NCBI GenBank assembly: GCA_964586135.1
Contig: CAZPGS010000001.1
Location: 37,466-101,465 of the forward strand
DNA length: 64,000 bases
Origin: WYZ-LMO8 sp964586135
Lineage (GTDB): Archaea; Thermoproteota; Methanomethylicia; Nezhaarchaeales; WYZ-LMO8
Direction: 5' to 3'
Part shown: positions 9,116-16,834 of the stretch, piece by piece
Position numbering within the stretch: position 1 is the stretch's first letter
Layout: each line of letters opens with the position of its first letter
Notes under the pieces: generated by a model
Seen by the model: only the letters and a program-made list of their open reading frames with translations
The model's database searches: none
What the model was told of the DNA's origin: nothing
Translations under genes and position numbers: made by a program

Positions 9116-9835
9116 TCAGATCGACTTGAGGTACTCCTCCCTCTTCCTCAAGAAGTCACCCATTTCGCTGAAAGGCTTGGCAGGGCTCCCCCTTACGGCG
9201 ACGCCTTCTGGAACGTCCTTCGTCACTACGCTGCCAGCCGCGACAAATGAGTTGGGCCCCACCTTTACCCCTGCAATGATTACGGCGTTGGCGGCGATAA
9301 TAGCTCCCTTACATATTCTAGTCATGACTATTTTACCGCTTGGGGGATACTTGTCGTTCGTTATGACCACTCCAGGGCCTAAGAAGACGTCGTCCTCTAC
9401 CACGGTACGCCTGGGTATAAAGACGTTCGATTGGACGTTAACCTGAGAGCCTATGCAAGCTTCACCCTCTATTATGGTATAAGACCCAATACTTGAGCCG
9501 TCGCCTATCTCGGTATCTTCACGAACGAGCACGTTATGCCCGAGCTGGACTCGATTACCTATCTTGACCCGCTCATAGATGATGCAACCGCTACGTATCA
9601 TGCAACTCTCTCCAATGATGCAACCCTCGCTCACTTTGTCAAAGGCCTGGTCTAAGTCTTGAGGTCGCACCCTCATCTCTAAGACTTTAGCCAAGTTCTT
9701 ACGAGTAGGGTAGCCCAACACCACCATATCATCGACTATCGTGTTGCTACTTACTACCGTCCTACCGTAAATCCTAATTAAAGACCCTAAAAATGGCGTG
9801 TTTACTGAGGCCTTATGAGAAACAAAGCGCCACAA
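9116..9835 (-). CDS. Hexapeptide-repeat sugar acyltransferase
   Basis: Left-handed beta-helix acyltransferase. The 239-residue protein contains many [LIV]GxxxX repeats, for example IGNRVQLGHNVLVREDTEIG and IGSQVNVQSNVFIP, and the segment DDVFLGPGVVITNDKYPP. That segment resembles nucleotide-sugar N-acetyltransferases of the WlbB/WbpD type that acetylate amino groups on UDP-sugars. The first 60 residues are atypical. A role in surface glycan or N-glycan precursor synthesis is an inference; the exact substrate is unknown. It stands alone on the minus strand. Confidence 0.8.
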   Translation of the reverse strand: MWRFVSHKASVNTPFLGSLIRIYGRTVVSSNTIVDDMVVLGYPTRKNLAKVLEMRVRPQDLDQAFDKVSEGCIIGESCMIRSGCIIYERVKIGNRVQLGHNVLVREDTEIGDGSSIGSYTIIEGEACIGSQVNVQSNVFIPRRTVVEDDVFLGPGVVITNDKYPPSGKIVMTRICKGAIIAANAVIIAGVKVGPNSFVAAGSVVTKDVPEGVAVRGSPAKPFSEMGDFLRKREEYLKSI

Positions 9836-9938
9836 TGTTGATCACCAGCTCAGGGCCTCAGCTCATGAATGGCCTTTCATTTTCAGTTTCAACACTCGGC
9901 AAGCTCTTCATCGGCCAGTTAAACTTGTGAGAGGGGGG

Positions 9939-9948
9939 CTATAAACTC
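9939..9948 (+). promoter_or_regulatory. TATA-like element of the SPOUT methyltransferase gene
   Basis: GCTATAAACT after a G-rich run is a good archaeal TATA box. Its centre lies about 25 bases upstream of the TTG start at 9967, so the transcript would be leaderless or nearly so. There is no clear Shine-Dalgarno sequence before the TTG, in agreement. Confidence 0.5.
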
Positions 9949-9966
9949 TCTCGAGGGGACTATTAA

Positions 9967-10842
9967 TTGAGGATAGCAGTCGCATTGCCATCGACGGCCT
10001 TAGCTGAGGCAAACTCTCTACTTGAGAAGACTATCAAAGTCGGATTCATGGCCAGGGCCCTAGCCATATTTAAGGTTGAGCAACTAATCATATACTGCGA
10101 TGAGGCCGAGGGCGTCGATGAGAGGGCCCTCTTGGGAAAGCTCTTCAACTACTTAACCTGTCCGCAGTACTTCAGGAAGAGAGTCTTCTCCCTTGATCCT
10201 AGCCTAAAATACGTAGGCCTGCTGCCACCTCTAAACACCCCTAACCATCCAATAGAAAAGAGCGTAAAGGACTTGCCCGAGATCTGCTATCGAGAAGGGC
10301 TCGTGATAGGCAGTGCTAGAGGAAGGTATTTGGCCGATGTGGGGGTCGAGGTCCCTCTTGCATTTCAAAGCTCGAGAAAGTTGAGGAGGGGTGATAGGGT
10401 AATCTTGAGGATCATTAAAAGGGGCAACGAAGTTGCTGAAGTTAAAGAAGTCGAGAGGGGCGAGGTGCCTCATTACTTCGGATTCACGGTCGACGTGACG
10501 AATTTAAACCTCAAGGGGATGATATCTTCGTTTAAGGGAGATGCTCTAGTCATAGCGACTTCTAGATATGGTAGAGAAGTGCACAGAGAAGTGCAAAATC
10601 TCCTAGAGTTAATGAGGAAGTACGAGAAGATGCTCTTGATATTCGGCTCGCCGCTTAGGGGGCTCTACGAGATAGCAAAGAGAGAGGGATTTGATCTAGA
10701 CGAGGAGGTTCACATGACCCTGAACTTCGTGCCTGGGCAGGGAACTAAAACCGTGAGGGTCGAAGAAGCGCTGTACTCGACGCTTGCGATAATCAACTTA
10801 CTTCGCTACGAGGTCGAAGGACTGTCCGTCTTAAGGAAATAA
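9967..10842 (+). CDS. SPOUT-class RNA methyltransferase (COG2106 / MTH1 type)
   Basis: Predicted alpha/beta-knot (SPOUT) methyltransferase with an internal OB-fold insertion. Residues 1-90 and 160-291 form the knot fold, with DVTNLNLKG and FGSPLRGLYEIAKREG in the cofactor-binding region and a C-terminal NFVPGQGTKTVRVEEAL motif that ties the knot. The middle section (about 110-160) is OB-like. This family sits immediately upstream of the uL3 gene in many archaea, as here, and is thought to modify rRNA (uridine N3 methylation has been proposed). The start is TTG 9967. Confidence 0.88.
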   Translation: MRIAVALPSTALAEANSLLEKTIKVGFMARALAIFKVEQLIIYCDEAEGVDERALLGKLFNYLTCPQYFRKRVFSLDPSLKYVGLLPPLNTPNHPIEKSVKDLPEICYREGLVIGSARGRYLADVGVEVPLAFQSSRKLRRGDRVILRIIKRGNEVAEVKEVERGEVPHYFGFTVDVTNLNLKGMISSFKGDALVIATSRYGREVHREVQNLLELMRKYEKMLLIFGSPLRGLYEIAKREGFDLDEEVHMTLNFVPGQGTKTVRVEEALYSTLAIINLLRYEVEGLSVLRK

Positions 10843-10854
10843 AAGATTAAATAG
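10841..10854 (+). promoter_or_regulatory. Probable promoter of the uL3 ribosomal operon
   Basis: AAAAGATTAAATAG directly after the SPOUT gene stop is a BRE-plus-TATA-like element. It would give a start near 10875 and a leader of about 40 bases before the TTG at 10914. Confidence 0.45.
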
Positions 10855-10913
10855 GGGGCTGGGGGATTTTACTCTTCAACGCCGTTGAGCTGAAAACTCC
10901 GAGGGATTAGGAA

Positions 10914-11927
10914 TTGGGGAGAAGCGTTCATCAGCCTCGTCGCGGATCTCTGGGCTTCTACCCACGGGTGAGAGCTAAGAGTGTCGTCGCTAGGATAAGA
11001 AATTGGCCTCAGGTCGAAGTCGAGAAACCGCAATTGCTGGGCTTCGCCGCGTACAAGGCGGGCATGACTCACGGTGTCGTAATCGAGGACAGACCAACGA
11101 GCCCGTTTTACGGTAGAGAGGTTGTGAAGGCGATCACCATACTCGATGCCCCGCCCCTCTTCGTGTGCGGAATAAGGCTCTACTCTTCAACTCCCTATGG
11201 GCTTAGGAGCGTTTTCGAGGTCTTAGCAGACAACCTCCCGAAAGACTTGGAGAGGAAAACGTCGCTCTCCAAGAACTACAACAAAGAAGAGAAGATAGCG
11301 AGGGCCCAACAGTTATTGAACGAGGTCGCAGAGGTCAGGGTCCTCGCGTGTACTCAACCAAGATTATCTGGACTGAAGAAGAAGACCCCCGAAATTATGG
11401 AGATAAAGGTCGCAGCCAAGAACGTCGAAGAAGCTTGGGATTACGCGCTATCGATACTTGGGAAAGAGGTAAGGGCCCCAGATATATTTAAGGAAGGACA
11501 ATACGTCGATGTCATCAGCATAACCAAGGGCAAGGGCTTTCAAGGCGTGGTGAAGAGATACGGAGTGAAAATTATGCCCCGATGGCACAAGCACCGCAAA
11601 GGCCATCGAAGAACCGGTACGGCGAGCCCCCAGAAGCCCGACATGATGTATAGCATACCAAGGCCTGGACAGCTGGGATTCCACCAGCGAACCGAGTACA
11701 ACAAGCGCATAATAAAAATGGGAGAAGATGGATTAAGTGTGACGGTCAAGGGGGGTTTTGTCGGCTACGGCATTGTTAGAGGGCCTTACATAGTGTTATT
11801 GGGCTCGGTACCAGGGCCTAGAGGTAGGCTCGTGAGGTTGAGGTTCCCTATAAGGCCTCTGAAGGACGCGCCCACGAGCCCTCCTAAAATAGTGAGCATA
11901 AACATAGACTCTAAACAGGGTGGTTAG
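10914..11927 (+). CDS. rpl3: Large ribosomal subunit protein uL3
   Basis: Early-assembling 50S protein whose long extension reaches the peptidyl transferase centre. The 337 residues have the archaeal/eukaryotic architecture: an N-terminal PRRGSLGFYPRVRAKS extension, the central DVISITKGKGFQGVVKRYG barrel and the GTASPQKPDMMYSIP / GQLGFHQRTEYNKRI tail. It is translated from TTG 10914, which yields the usual MGxxxxxPRRGS start. First gene of the S10-type cluster; uL4 begins 2 bases after its stop. Confidence 0.97.
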   Translation: MGRSVHQPRRGSLGFYPRVRAKSVVARIRNWPQVEVEKPQLLGFAAYKAGMTHGVVIEDRPTSPFYGREVVKAITILDAPPLFVCGIRLYSSTPYGLRSVFEVLADNLPKDLERKTSLSKNYNKEEKIARAQQLLNEVAEVRVLACTQPRLSGLKKKTPEIMEIKVAAKNVEEAWDYALSILGKEVRAPDIFKEGQYVDVISITKGKGFQGVVKRYGVKIMPRWHKHRKGHRRTGTASPQKPDMMYSIPRPGQLGFHQRTEYNKRIIKMGEDGLSVTVKGGFVGYGIVRGPYIVLLGSVPGPRGRLVRLRFPIRPLKDAPTSPPKIVSINIDSKQGG

Positions 11928-11929
11928 CG

Positions 11930-12730
11930 GTGCAAGGACCAGTCAAGGTAGCTACGGTTTATGACCTCGAAGGAAGAGAGGCAGGGAAAATAGAGCTACC
12001 GGAGGTCTTCGGCTATGAGGTCAGGGAGGACGTGATAAAGCGGGCTTACTTGGCGGCGCTCACGGCAAGGATACAGCCTCAAGGCAGGGACCCCATGGCT
12101 GGTAAGAGGACTTCGGCTGAAAGTTGGGGGGTGGGCTATGGCATTGCTAGGGTCCCCAGGGTCAAGGGAGGGAGGTACCCACGCGCAGCGAGCGCTGCCT
12201 TCGTGACGATGGCCGTCGGAGGGAGGAGGGCCCATGCACCAACAGTCGAGAAGAAAATACGCGAAAGGATAAACAAGAAAGAAAAGCGACTCGCCATCAA
12301 ATCCGCGATAGCCGCGACTGCCATCAGGGAGCTCGTGGAAAAGAGAGGCCATATACTTCCACCAGAAATCTCCTTGCCGATAGTGGTGAAGGCAGAGATA
12401 GAGGGGATGGAGACTGTCAAGCAGGCCAAAGAGTTCTTGGCGAAGATGGGGCTATGGAGCGATGTAGAGAGAGTGCGCAAAAGGACCAAGATAAGAGCGG
12501 GCAAGGGGAAGATGAGAGGGAGGAGGTATAAGGAGGGCAAGAGCTTGCTCGTGGTTTTCTCCGGAAAGTGCGAGGCCGTGAAGGCCTTTAGGAACCTCCC
12601 AGGGGTCACCGTTGCCTACGTCAAAAATCTATCGGTCCTGCACTTAGCCCCGGGAGGAGTTCCGGGACGCTTGACCTTATGGAGTGAGGGCGCCATAGAG
12701 GCATTAGCTGAAATGGTGTGTGAAAAGTGA
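11930..12730 (+). CDS. rpl4: Large ribosomal subunit protein uL4
   Basis: 50S protein lining the peptide exit tunnel. The 266 residues contain QGRDPMAGKRTSAESWGVG and the loop VKGGRYPRAASAAFV that enters the tunnel constriction, plus the archaeal C-terminal extension. GTG start at 11930. Its end overlaps the uL23 GTG start by 4 bases (GTGA), indicating coupled translation. Confidence 0.97.
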   Translation: MQGPVKVATVYDLEGREAGKIELPEVFGYEVREDVIKRAYLAALTARIQPQGRDPMAGKRTSAESWGVGYGIARVPRVKGGRYPRAASAAFVTMAVGGRRAHAPTVEKKIRERINKKEKRLAIKSAIAATAIRELVEKRGHILPPEISLPIVVKAEIEGMETVKQAKEFLAKMGLWSDVERVRKRTKIRAGKGKMRGRRYKEGKSLLVVFSGKCEAVKAFRNLPGVTVAYVKNLSVLHLAPGGVPGRLTLWSEGAIEALAEMVCEK

Positions 12731-13017
12731 GTAGCGAAAAAGTCAGTGAAAAAACCTTGAAGTACTATGACGTTGTCCTGAGGCCTGTGGTCTCAGAGAA
12801 AGCTCTATCGTTGATTGAGAAGAGCAACACCTTGACCTTCATCGTCGACTTAAGGGCTAACAAGCTCCGCATAAAAGAGGCCGTCGAAAAGCTCTTTGAC
12901 GTCAAGGTCGAAAAGGTCAACACCTCTATAGTCCCGAAAGGGGAGAAGAAGGCCTTCGTGAAATTAAAGCCTGAGCACAAGGCTTCAGACGTAGCAGTTA
13001 AGCTGGGCATCTTGTAG
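12727..13017 (+). CDS. rpl23: Large ribosomal subunit protein uL23
   Basis: 50S protein at the tunnel exit, docking site for SRP and other nascent-chain factors. The 96 residues contain VLRPVVSEKALSLIEKSNTL and the KEAVEKLFDVKVEKVNTSIV core typical of the family. It overlaps uL4 by 4 bases and runs straight into uL2. Confidence 0.96.
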   Translation: MSSEKVSEKTLKYYDVVLRPVVSEKALSLIEKSNTLTFIVDLRANKLRIKEAVEKLFDVKVEKVNTSIVPKGEKKAFVKLKPEHKASDVAVKLGIL

Positions 13018-13027
13018 GGTGGTCGTT

Positions 13028-13747
13028 ATGGGCAAGCGCATATTAGCTCAACGCAAAGGCCGTGGAGGCTCCGTCTTCAGATCCCCAAGGTGGTTACACA
13101 AAGGCCCTGCCAAGTATCCTAACTTAAGTAAGAGGGAGTGTGAGGGCCTGATTGAGGGGAGGGTAGAGGCGATAATTCATGATCCAGGCAGAGGGGCGCC
13201 GTTGGCGTTAATTAGTCTGCCACACGAAGTGAAGTTCTTCAACGTCGCTGCCGAGGGGATCAAGGTAGGACAGAGGGTACAAATAGGGGACAAGGCCGAG
13301 ATAGCTCCGGGCAACATACTGCCCCTGAGGAGCATACCTGATGGGACCAAGGTCTTCAACGTGGAGCTCTCCTACGGCGATGGCGGACGCTTAGTCAGGG
13401 GCTCGGGGTGCTATGCCATCGTATTAAGCCATTCGACCGAGGGCGTGTACATTAGCTTGCCCTCAGGGGAGACAAAGCTCGTCAACGGCTTAGCAAGAGC
13501 AACCATAGGAGCCGTAGCCGGCGCCGGGAGGACAGAGAAGCCCTTCGTGAAGGCTGGCGCTAAATACCACTTGTCAAAAGTTAAGGCGTGGAAGTACCCC
13601 GAGGTCCGTGGCAAAGCGATGGGCGCTTATGCGCATCCTCACGGCGGAGGAGCCCATCCAAAGGGTAGCTCGCCCGTGAGCCACGGAACGCCTCCGGGAG
13701 CGAAGGTTGGACACATATCTAGCAAGAGGACCGGTAAAAGAGAGTGA
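13028..13747 (+). CDS. rpl2: Large ribosomal subunit protein uL2
   Basis: Core 50S protein near the peptidyl transferase centre. The 239-residue product starts MGKRILAQRKGRGGSVFRSP and has the conserved C-terminal region with MGAYAHPHGGGAHPKG, including the histidine-rich functional loop. A GTG at 13019 is in frame, but GGGTGGTC (13018-13024) better serves ATG 13028, which gives the family N-terminus. In most archaea uS19 follows in the same direction; here it is inverted and convergent. Confidence 0.97.
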   Translation: MGKRILAQRKGRGGSVFRSPRWLHKGPAKYPNLSKRECEGLIEGRVEAIIHDPGRGAPLALISLPHEVKFFNVAAEGIKVGQRVQIGDKAEIAPGNILPLRSIPDGTKVFNVELSYGDGGRLVRGSGCYAIVLSHSTEGVYISLPSGETKLVNGLARATIGAVAGAGRTEKPFVKAGAKYHLSKVKAWKYPEVRGKAMGAYAHPHGGGAHPKGSSPVSHGTPPGAKVGHISSKRTGKRE

Positions 13748-13824
13748 AATGAACTAGGTCTCTTAATCGCCGACTTCGGGCCCTTTGTGCCTTAAGGCTA
13801 GGCCTTATCTCCCTTACGACGTTC

Positions 13825-14217
13825 CTACTTCAGGGGCACGTACATCGAGCTTCGCGTCGCTCTCAGCCCAGGCTCGCCATGCTCCACCTTCTTGCACGTA
13901 GGAGCGAACTCTCCTAGGTAATGTCCTATCATCTCTTCAGTTATCGTGACAGGAACGAACTCTTTACCATTATAGACATGGATGGTCGTATCAACCATTT
14001 CAGGCAATATTATCATGTCCCTGATGTGCGTTCTAACCGTAGATCTCTTGCCGCTTTTAAGCTCTCTCATTTTCTCGAGGAGCTTCCTCTTCTCCTCGTT
14101 CAGGCCCCTTAAAAGAGATCTCCTTTGCCTCGCTGGGAGTAACTTTATGAACTCGTCCATGGGCATCTCTAGCAACCGCTCTAAGGTATAGCCCCTATAC
14201 GTAAACTTGCTCGACAT
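13825..14217 (-). CDS. rps19: Small ribosomal subunit protein uS19, inverted within the S10 cluster
   Basis: 30S head protein that contacts A-site tRNA and h33-h42. The 130 residues match archaeal uS19, with the C-terminal core THIRDMIILPEMVDTTIHVY, FVPVTITEEMIGHYLGEF, then the basic tail. GAGAGGTCT precedes the ATG at 14217, and a TATA-like TCTTATAACT (minus strand, 14247-14256) lies upstream, so it has its own promoter. Position between uL2 and uL22 is canonical but the strand is opposite: the gene appears to have flipped in place. The open frame and signature are intact, so it should be functional. Confidence 0.95.
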   Translation of the reverse strand: MSSKFTYRGYTLERLLEMPMDEFIKLLPARQRRSLLRGLNEEKRKLLEKMRELKSGKRSTVRTHIRDMIILPEMVDTTIHVYNGKEFVPVTITEEMIGHYLGEFAPTCKKVEHGEPGLRATRSSMYVPLK

Positions 14218-14246
14218 AGACCTCTCGCTTCTTTTTGAGCTACTCC

Positions 14247-14270
14247 AGTTATAAGAATTACTTTTTAAAG
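14247..14270. promoter_or_regulatory. Divergent promoter pair for uS19 (-) and uL22 (+)
   Basis: Two TATA-like elements lie side by side. TCTTATAACT on the minus strand (14247-14256) would start the uS19 transcript near 14225. CTTTTTAAAG on the plus strand (14261-14270) would start uL22 near 14291. The latter placement excludes the upstream GTG 14285 as the uL22 start. This bidirectional promoter exists only because uS19 is inverted. Confidence 0.5.
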
Positions 14271-14338
14271 CGGAAACCTAATAGGTGAGAGTCCTCTTTT
14301 TCCCAGCGCTAACAGTATTGAAGAGAGAAGGTAGCTCT

Positions 14339-14800
14339 ATGCCGGAATTTGGCTACTCTCTTCAAGTCTACGAGCCTGAGAAAATGGCCATAGCCAGTGG
14401 AAGAGACTTGAGGATAAGTTGGAAGAAGGCGGTGGAGGTTTGCCGGTTCATAAAGGGTAGAAAGCTCGACGAAGCCAAGAAGCTACTAGAGGGGGTTTTA
14501 AAGAGGGAGGTCATGATTCCCTTTACCACTTTCAACAGAAAGCGCGCACATCATGGTAATATAAACAAGCATCCAAGCGGTGGCTATCCCATAAGAGTTG
14601 TGAAAGAAGTATTGAAGATATTGAGGAATGTGGAGTCCAATGCTGAGAACAAAGGCCTCGATGTCGAGAGGCTAGTCATAGTGCACGCCGCCGCGCACAA
14701 GGGACCTGTCATCAGGAAGTACATACCGAGGGCGTTCGGCAGGGCCACTCCGTTCTTCCAGCAGTTGGTTCATATAGAGGTAGCGGTCAAAGAGGTCTAG
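14339..14800 (+). CDS. rpl22: Large ribosomal subunit protein uL22
   Basis: 50S protein whose beta-hairpin reaches into the exit tunnel. The 153 residues include MAIASGRDLRISWKKAVEVC, AHHGNINKHPSGGYPIRVVK and the C-terminal hairpin with HKGPVIRKYIPRAFGRATPF. ATG 14339 is chosen over GTG 14285 because GAGAAGGTAG (14324-14333) lies at the right distance and the N-terminus then fits archaeal L22. It begins the second half of the split S10 cluster and appears to be driven by its own promoter. Confidence 0.96.
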   Translation: MPEFGYSLQVYEPEKMAIASGRDLRISWKKAVEVCRFIKGRKLDEAKKLLEGVLKREVMIPFTTFNRKRAHHGNINKHPSGGYPIRVVKEVLKILRNVESNAENKGLDVERLVIVHAAAHKGPVIRKYIPRAFGRATPFFQQLVHIEVAVKEV

Positions 14801-14824
14801 AAAATCGCGAGCAAAGGGGGTTTC

Positions 14825-15469
14825 ATGCCGGACATAGAGAAAGGCTTCATCACTAAAGCGTTAAAAAGGCTTGACGTAGACTCCTTTCTAAAACGCGAGC
14901 TGGAGAGGGCTGGCTACGTTAAAGTGGACTTACAGAAGACGCCTCTCGGCACTAACGTGACCATTTATGCAGAAAAGCCGGGAATGGTCATAGGAAAACA
15001 TGGCTCTACAGTCCATGAATTAACGCAGAAGTTAGAGAAGACTTTCGGGATCGAGAGGCCCCAAATCGCGGTAGCACCAATTGAAGTCCCAGAGCTTAAC
15101 GCTAGGATAATGGCTCAAAGAATCAAGAACGCTCTCGAAAGGGGCATACACTTTCGAAGGGCTGCCTACATAGCTTTAAACCAAATAATGGAGGCCGGTG
15201 CTCTCGGCGCTGAGATAAGGATCAAAGGCAAGCTCAGGACTGAACGAGCTAGGTATGAGAAGCTTCGGTCAGGGATAGTCTTAAAAGCTGGCCAGTTATC
15301 GCAAGAGCACGTGGACGTAGCCGTCGAGCACGCACTCTTAAAGCAGGGCAAAATAGGCATAAAGGTCGAGATATTCTTGCCTTCGGCGGTTAAGGCCACA
15401 GAGGAGTTAGACAAGAGCAAGGTCTTCGTAAAAAGCGAGAGCGAGGGTTGTGGCGATACTCAAGGTTAA
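14825..15469 (+). CDS. rps3: Small ribosomal subunit protein uS3
   Basis: 30S protein at the mRNA entry tunnel. The 214 residues contain the KH domain signature GMVIGKHGSTVHELTQKLEK (about 52-71) and the C-terminal domain GAEIRIKGKLRTERARYEKL. An ATG start at 14825 follows GGGGGTTTC. Its 3' end overlaps the uL29 start by 20 bases. Confidence 0.97.
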   Translation: MPDIEKGFITKALKRLDVDSFLKRELERAGYVKVDLQKTPLGTNVTIYAEKPGMVIGKHGSTVHELTQKLEKTFGIERPQIAVAPIEVPELNARIMAQRIKNALERGIHFRRAAYIALNQIMEAGALGAEIRIKGKLRTERARYEKLRSGIVLKAGQLSQEHVDVAVEHALLKQGKIGIKVEIFLPSAVKATEELDKSKVFVKSESEGCGDTQG

Positions 15470-15665
15470 GGATATAGGGAAAATGTCTAAAGAAGAGAGG
15501 CTTGCCAAACTCAGAGAACTAAAAGCAGAGCTCCTGAGGCTTAGGACCCAACAGGCTTCAGGGGCTCCGCTCGAAAACCCCGGCAGAGTGAGGATTATAA
15601 AAAAGACCATAGCCAGGATCTTGACGGTCATAAATGAAGAGAAGAAGGGTTCTAAACGTGCCTGA
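15450..15665 (+). CDS. rpl29: Large ribosomal subunit protein uL29
   Basis: Two-helix 50S protein near the tunnel exit. The 71 residues contain MSKEERLAKLRELKAELLRL and the GRVRIIKKTIARILTVINE helix. GTG start at 15450 inside the uS3 tail. The cluster ends here: the SUI1, uS17 and uL14 genes that usually follow are replaced by a convergent FBP aldolase/phosphatase gene, whose 3' end overlaps by 14 bases. Confidence 0.95.
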   Translation: MAILKVKDIGKMSKEERLAKLRELKAELLRLRTQQASGAPLENPGRVRIIKKTIARILTVINEEKKGSKRA

Positions 15666-16770
15666 ACCTGTCCTTAAGCTTCACCAATATCTTGGGTAAT
15701 GTCGTGTACTCTAGTTCTTCAGGTCCGACCCTAGCCGGCATGAACTCTCCCATCCTCCTCATGTAGTCAGCTATCTGCATCGCGATAGTCCTTGCCACGT
15801 CAAAGGCCGGGTCATCGAATAGGTCGGCGGGCTCAGAGCCCGTAAGGCCTATTAACTCGCCGTTTGTCAGCTGGAAGCCAAGAGCTACGACTCGAGGCGG
15901 GCCGTCGAAGAAAGTGCAACGCGCATGCTTCAGACTTACTGGCATCAATGGACCATAGTGCGAGCCCCTCATCCAACCTGCCACGAGGTGGGGGTACGCG
16001 AAAGGCGCTAGTATTTCACCGACGGCTGGAAAGCCGTGCTGGGCCCTGATTATTAAGGCGGGGTCATCCTTGCCGACGTACTTGCCAGCTATTAAGCTGA
16101 GCCTCGTCGTGGTGGCCACGGCAGCAATCTCTCTATCCACTTTTCTCAGAACCTTCTCGACGACGTACCTCCCCGTCGTGCCCAAGAGCGCCACTAAGCT
16201 GTAAAGCTCTTCAGGGCAACTGAGGTCGACAACCTTTCCCTCTACGACGTCCATGACCCTAAATATGAAGCCTTCGTGCATGCTGGGATCTATTACTAAA
16301 CCAGCGGTGTTATCTGGTGACGCGAAGATCTTGTAAAGGGGGTAGTTCCAAGCTCCGGGCTCAGTCTTATCGGCTGCGAACACTACTATTGGCTCGCTGA
16401 GCCTCTCGGTTATCTCCATCTCGGCAACTCCAGGGCCCATCCCCTTCACATTGCCTGAGAAGGTGTCTGAGAGGAGGTCCTGTCCGGCCGCGTAGAGCTT
16501 TAGAGGTTTTGAAACCTTCTCTGTGACCTCCTTGAATGTGTTCCAAGCTAAGCCATGGATCTCCGGGTCGCCTTCTCCCTTAGTGTGGGTCATCAACAAT
16601 TCCAAGTCGTCGCCACAATTGAAGACGTAGTAGTCCATAATGATTCCATTTTTCTTGGCCTCTTCAAGCCGTTTGCGGGCCACTTCTAGTTGTTTGGGAT
16701 GGACGACGTGGTGTCCGCAAAGAGAGCCCACATCGGCTTTTATCAAGCTAATGGTGACTTTTTGCGGCAC
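15652..16770 (-). CDS. fbp: Fructose-1,6-bisphosphate aldolase/phosphatase (class V FBPase)
   Basis: Bifunctional gluconeogenic enzyme that condenses triose phosphates into FBP and dephosphorylates it to fructose-6-phosphate, typical of thermophilic archaea. The 372 residues carry the metal ligands D13, H20 and D54-D55 (KADVGSLCGHH, CGDDLEL) and the catalytic segment YVGKDDP near residue 230, which supplies the Schiff-base lysine and tyrosine. ATG start at 16770. Monocistronic by context, convergent with uL29. Confidence 0.97.
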   Translation of the reverse strand: MPQKVTISLIKADVGSLCGHHVVHPKQLEVARKRLEEAKKNGIIMDYYVFNCGDDLELLMTHTKGEGDPEIHGLAWNTFKEVTEKVSKPLKLYAAGQDLLSDTFSGNVKGMGPGVAEMEITERLSEPIVVFAADKTEPGAWNYPLYKIFASPDNTAGLVIDPSMHEGFIFRVMDVVEGKVVDLSCPEELYSLVALLGTTGRYVVEKVLRKVDREIAAVATTTRLSLIAGKYVGKDDPALIIRAQHGFPAVGEILAPFAYPHLVAGWMRGSHYGPLMPVSLKHARCTFFDGPPRVVALGFQLTNGELIGLTGSEPADLFDDPAFDVARTIAMQIADYMRRMGEFMPARVGPEELEYTTLPKILVKLKDRFRHV

Positions 16771-16834
16771 GAAAGGTCACCCAGTTAAAAAACTGTGAGA
16801 TGACCATATAAACCTTTAGCCTTGATCATGTAAT

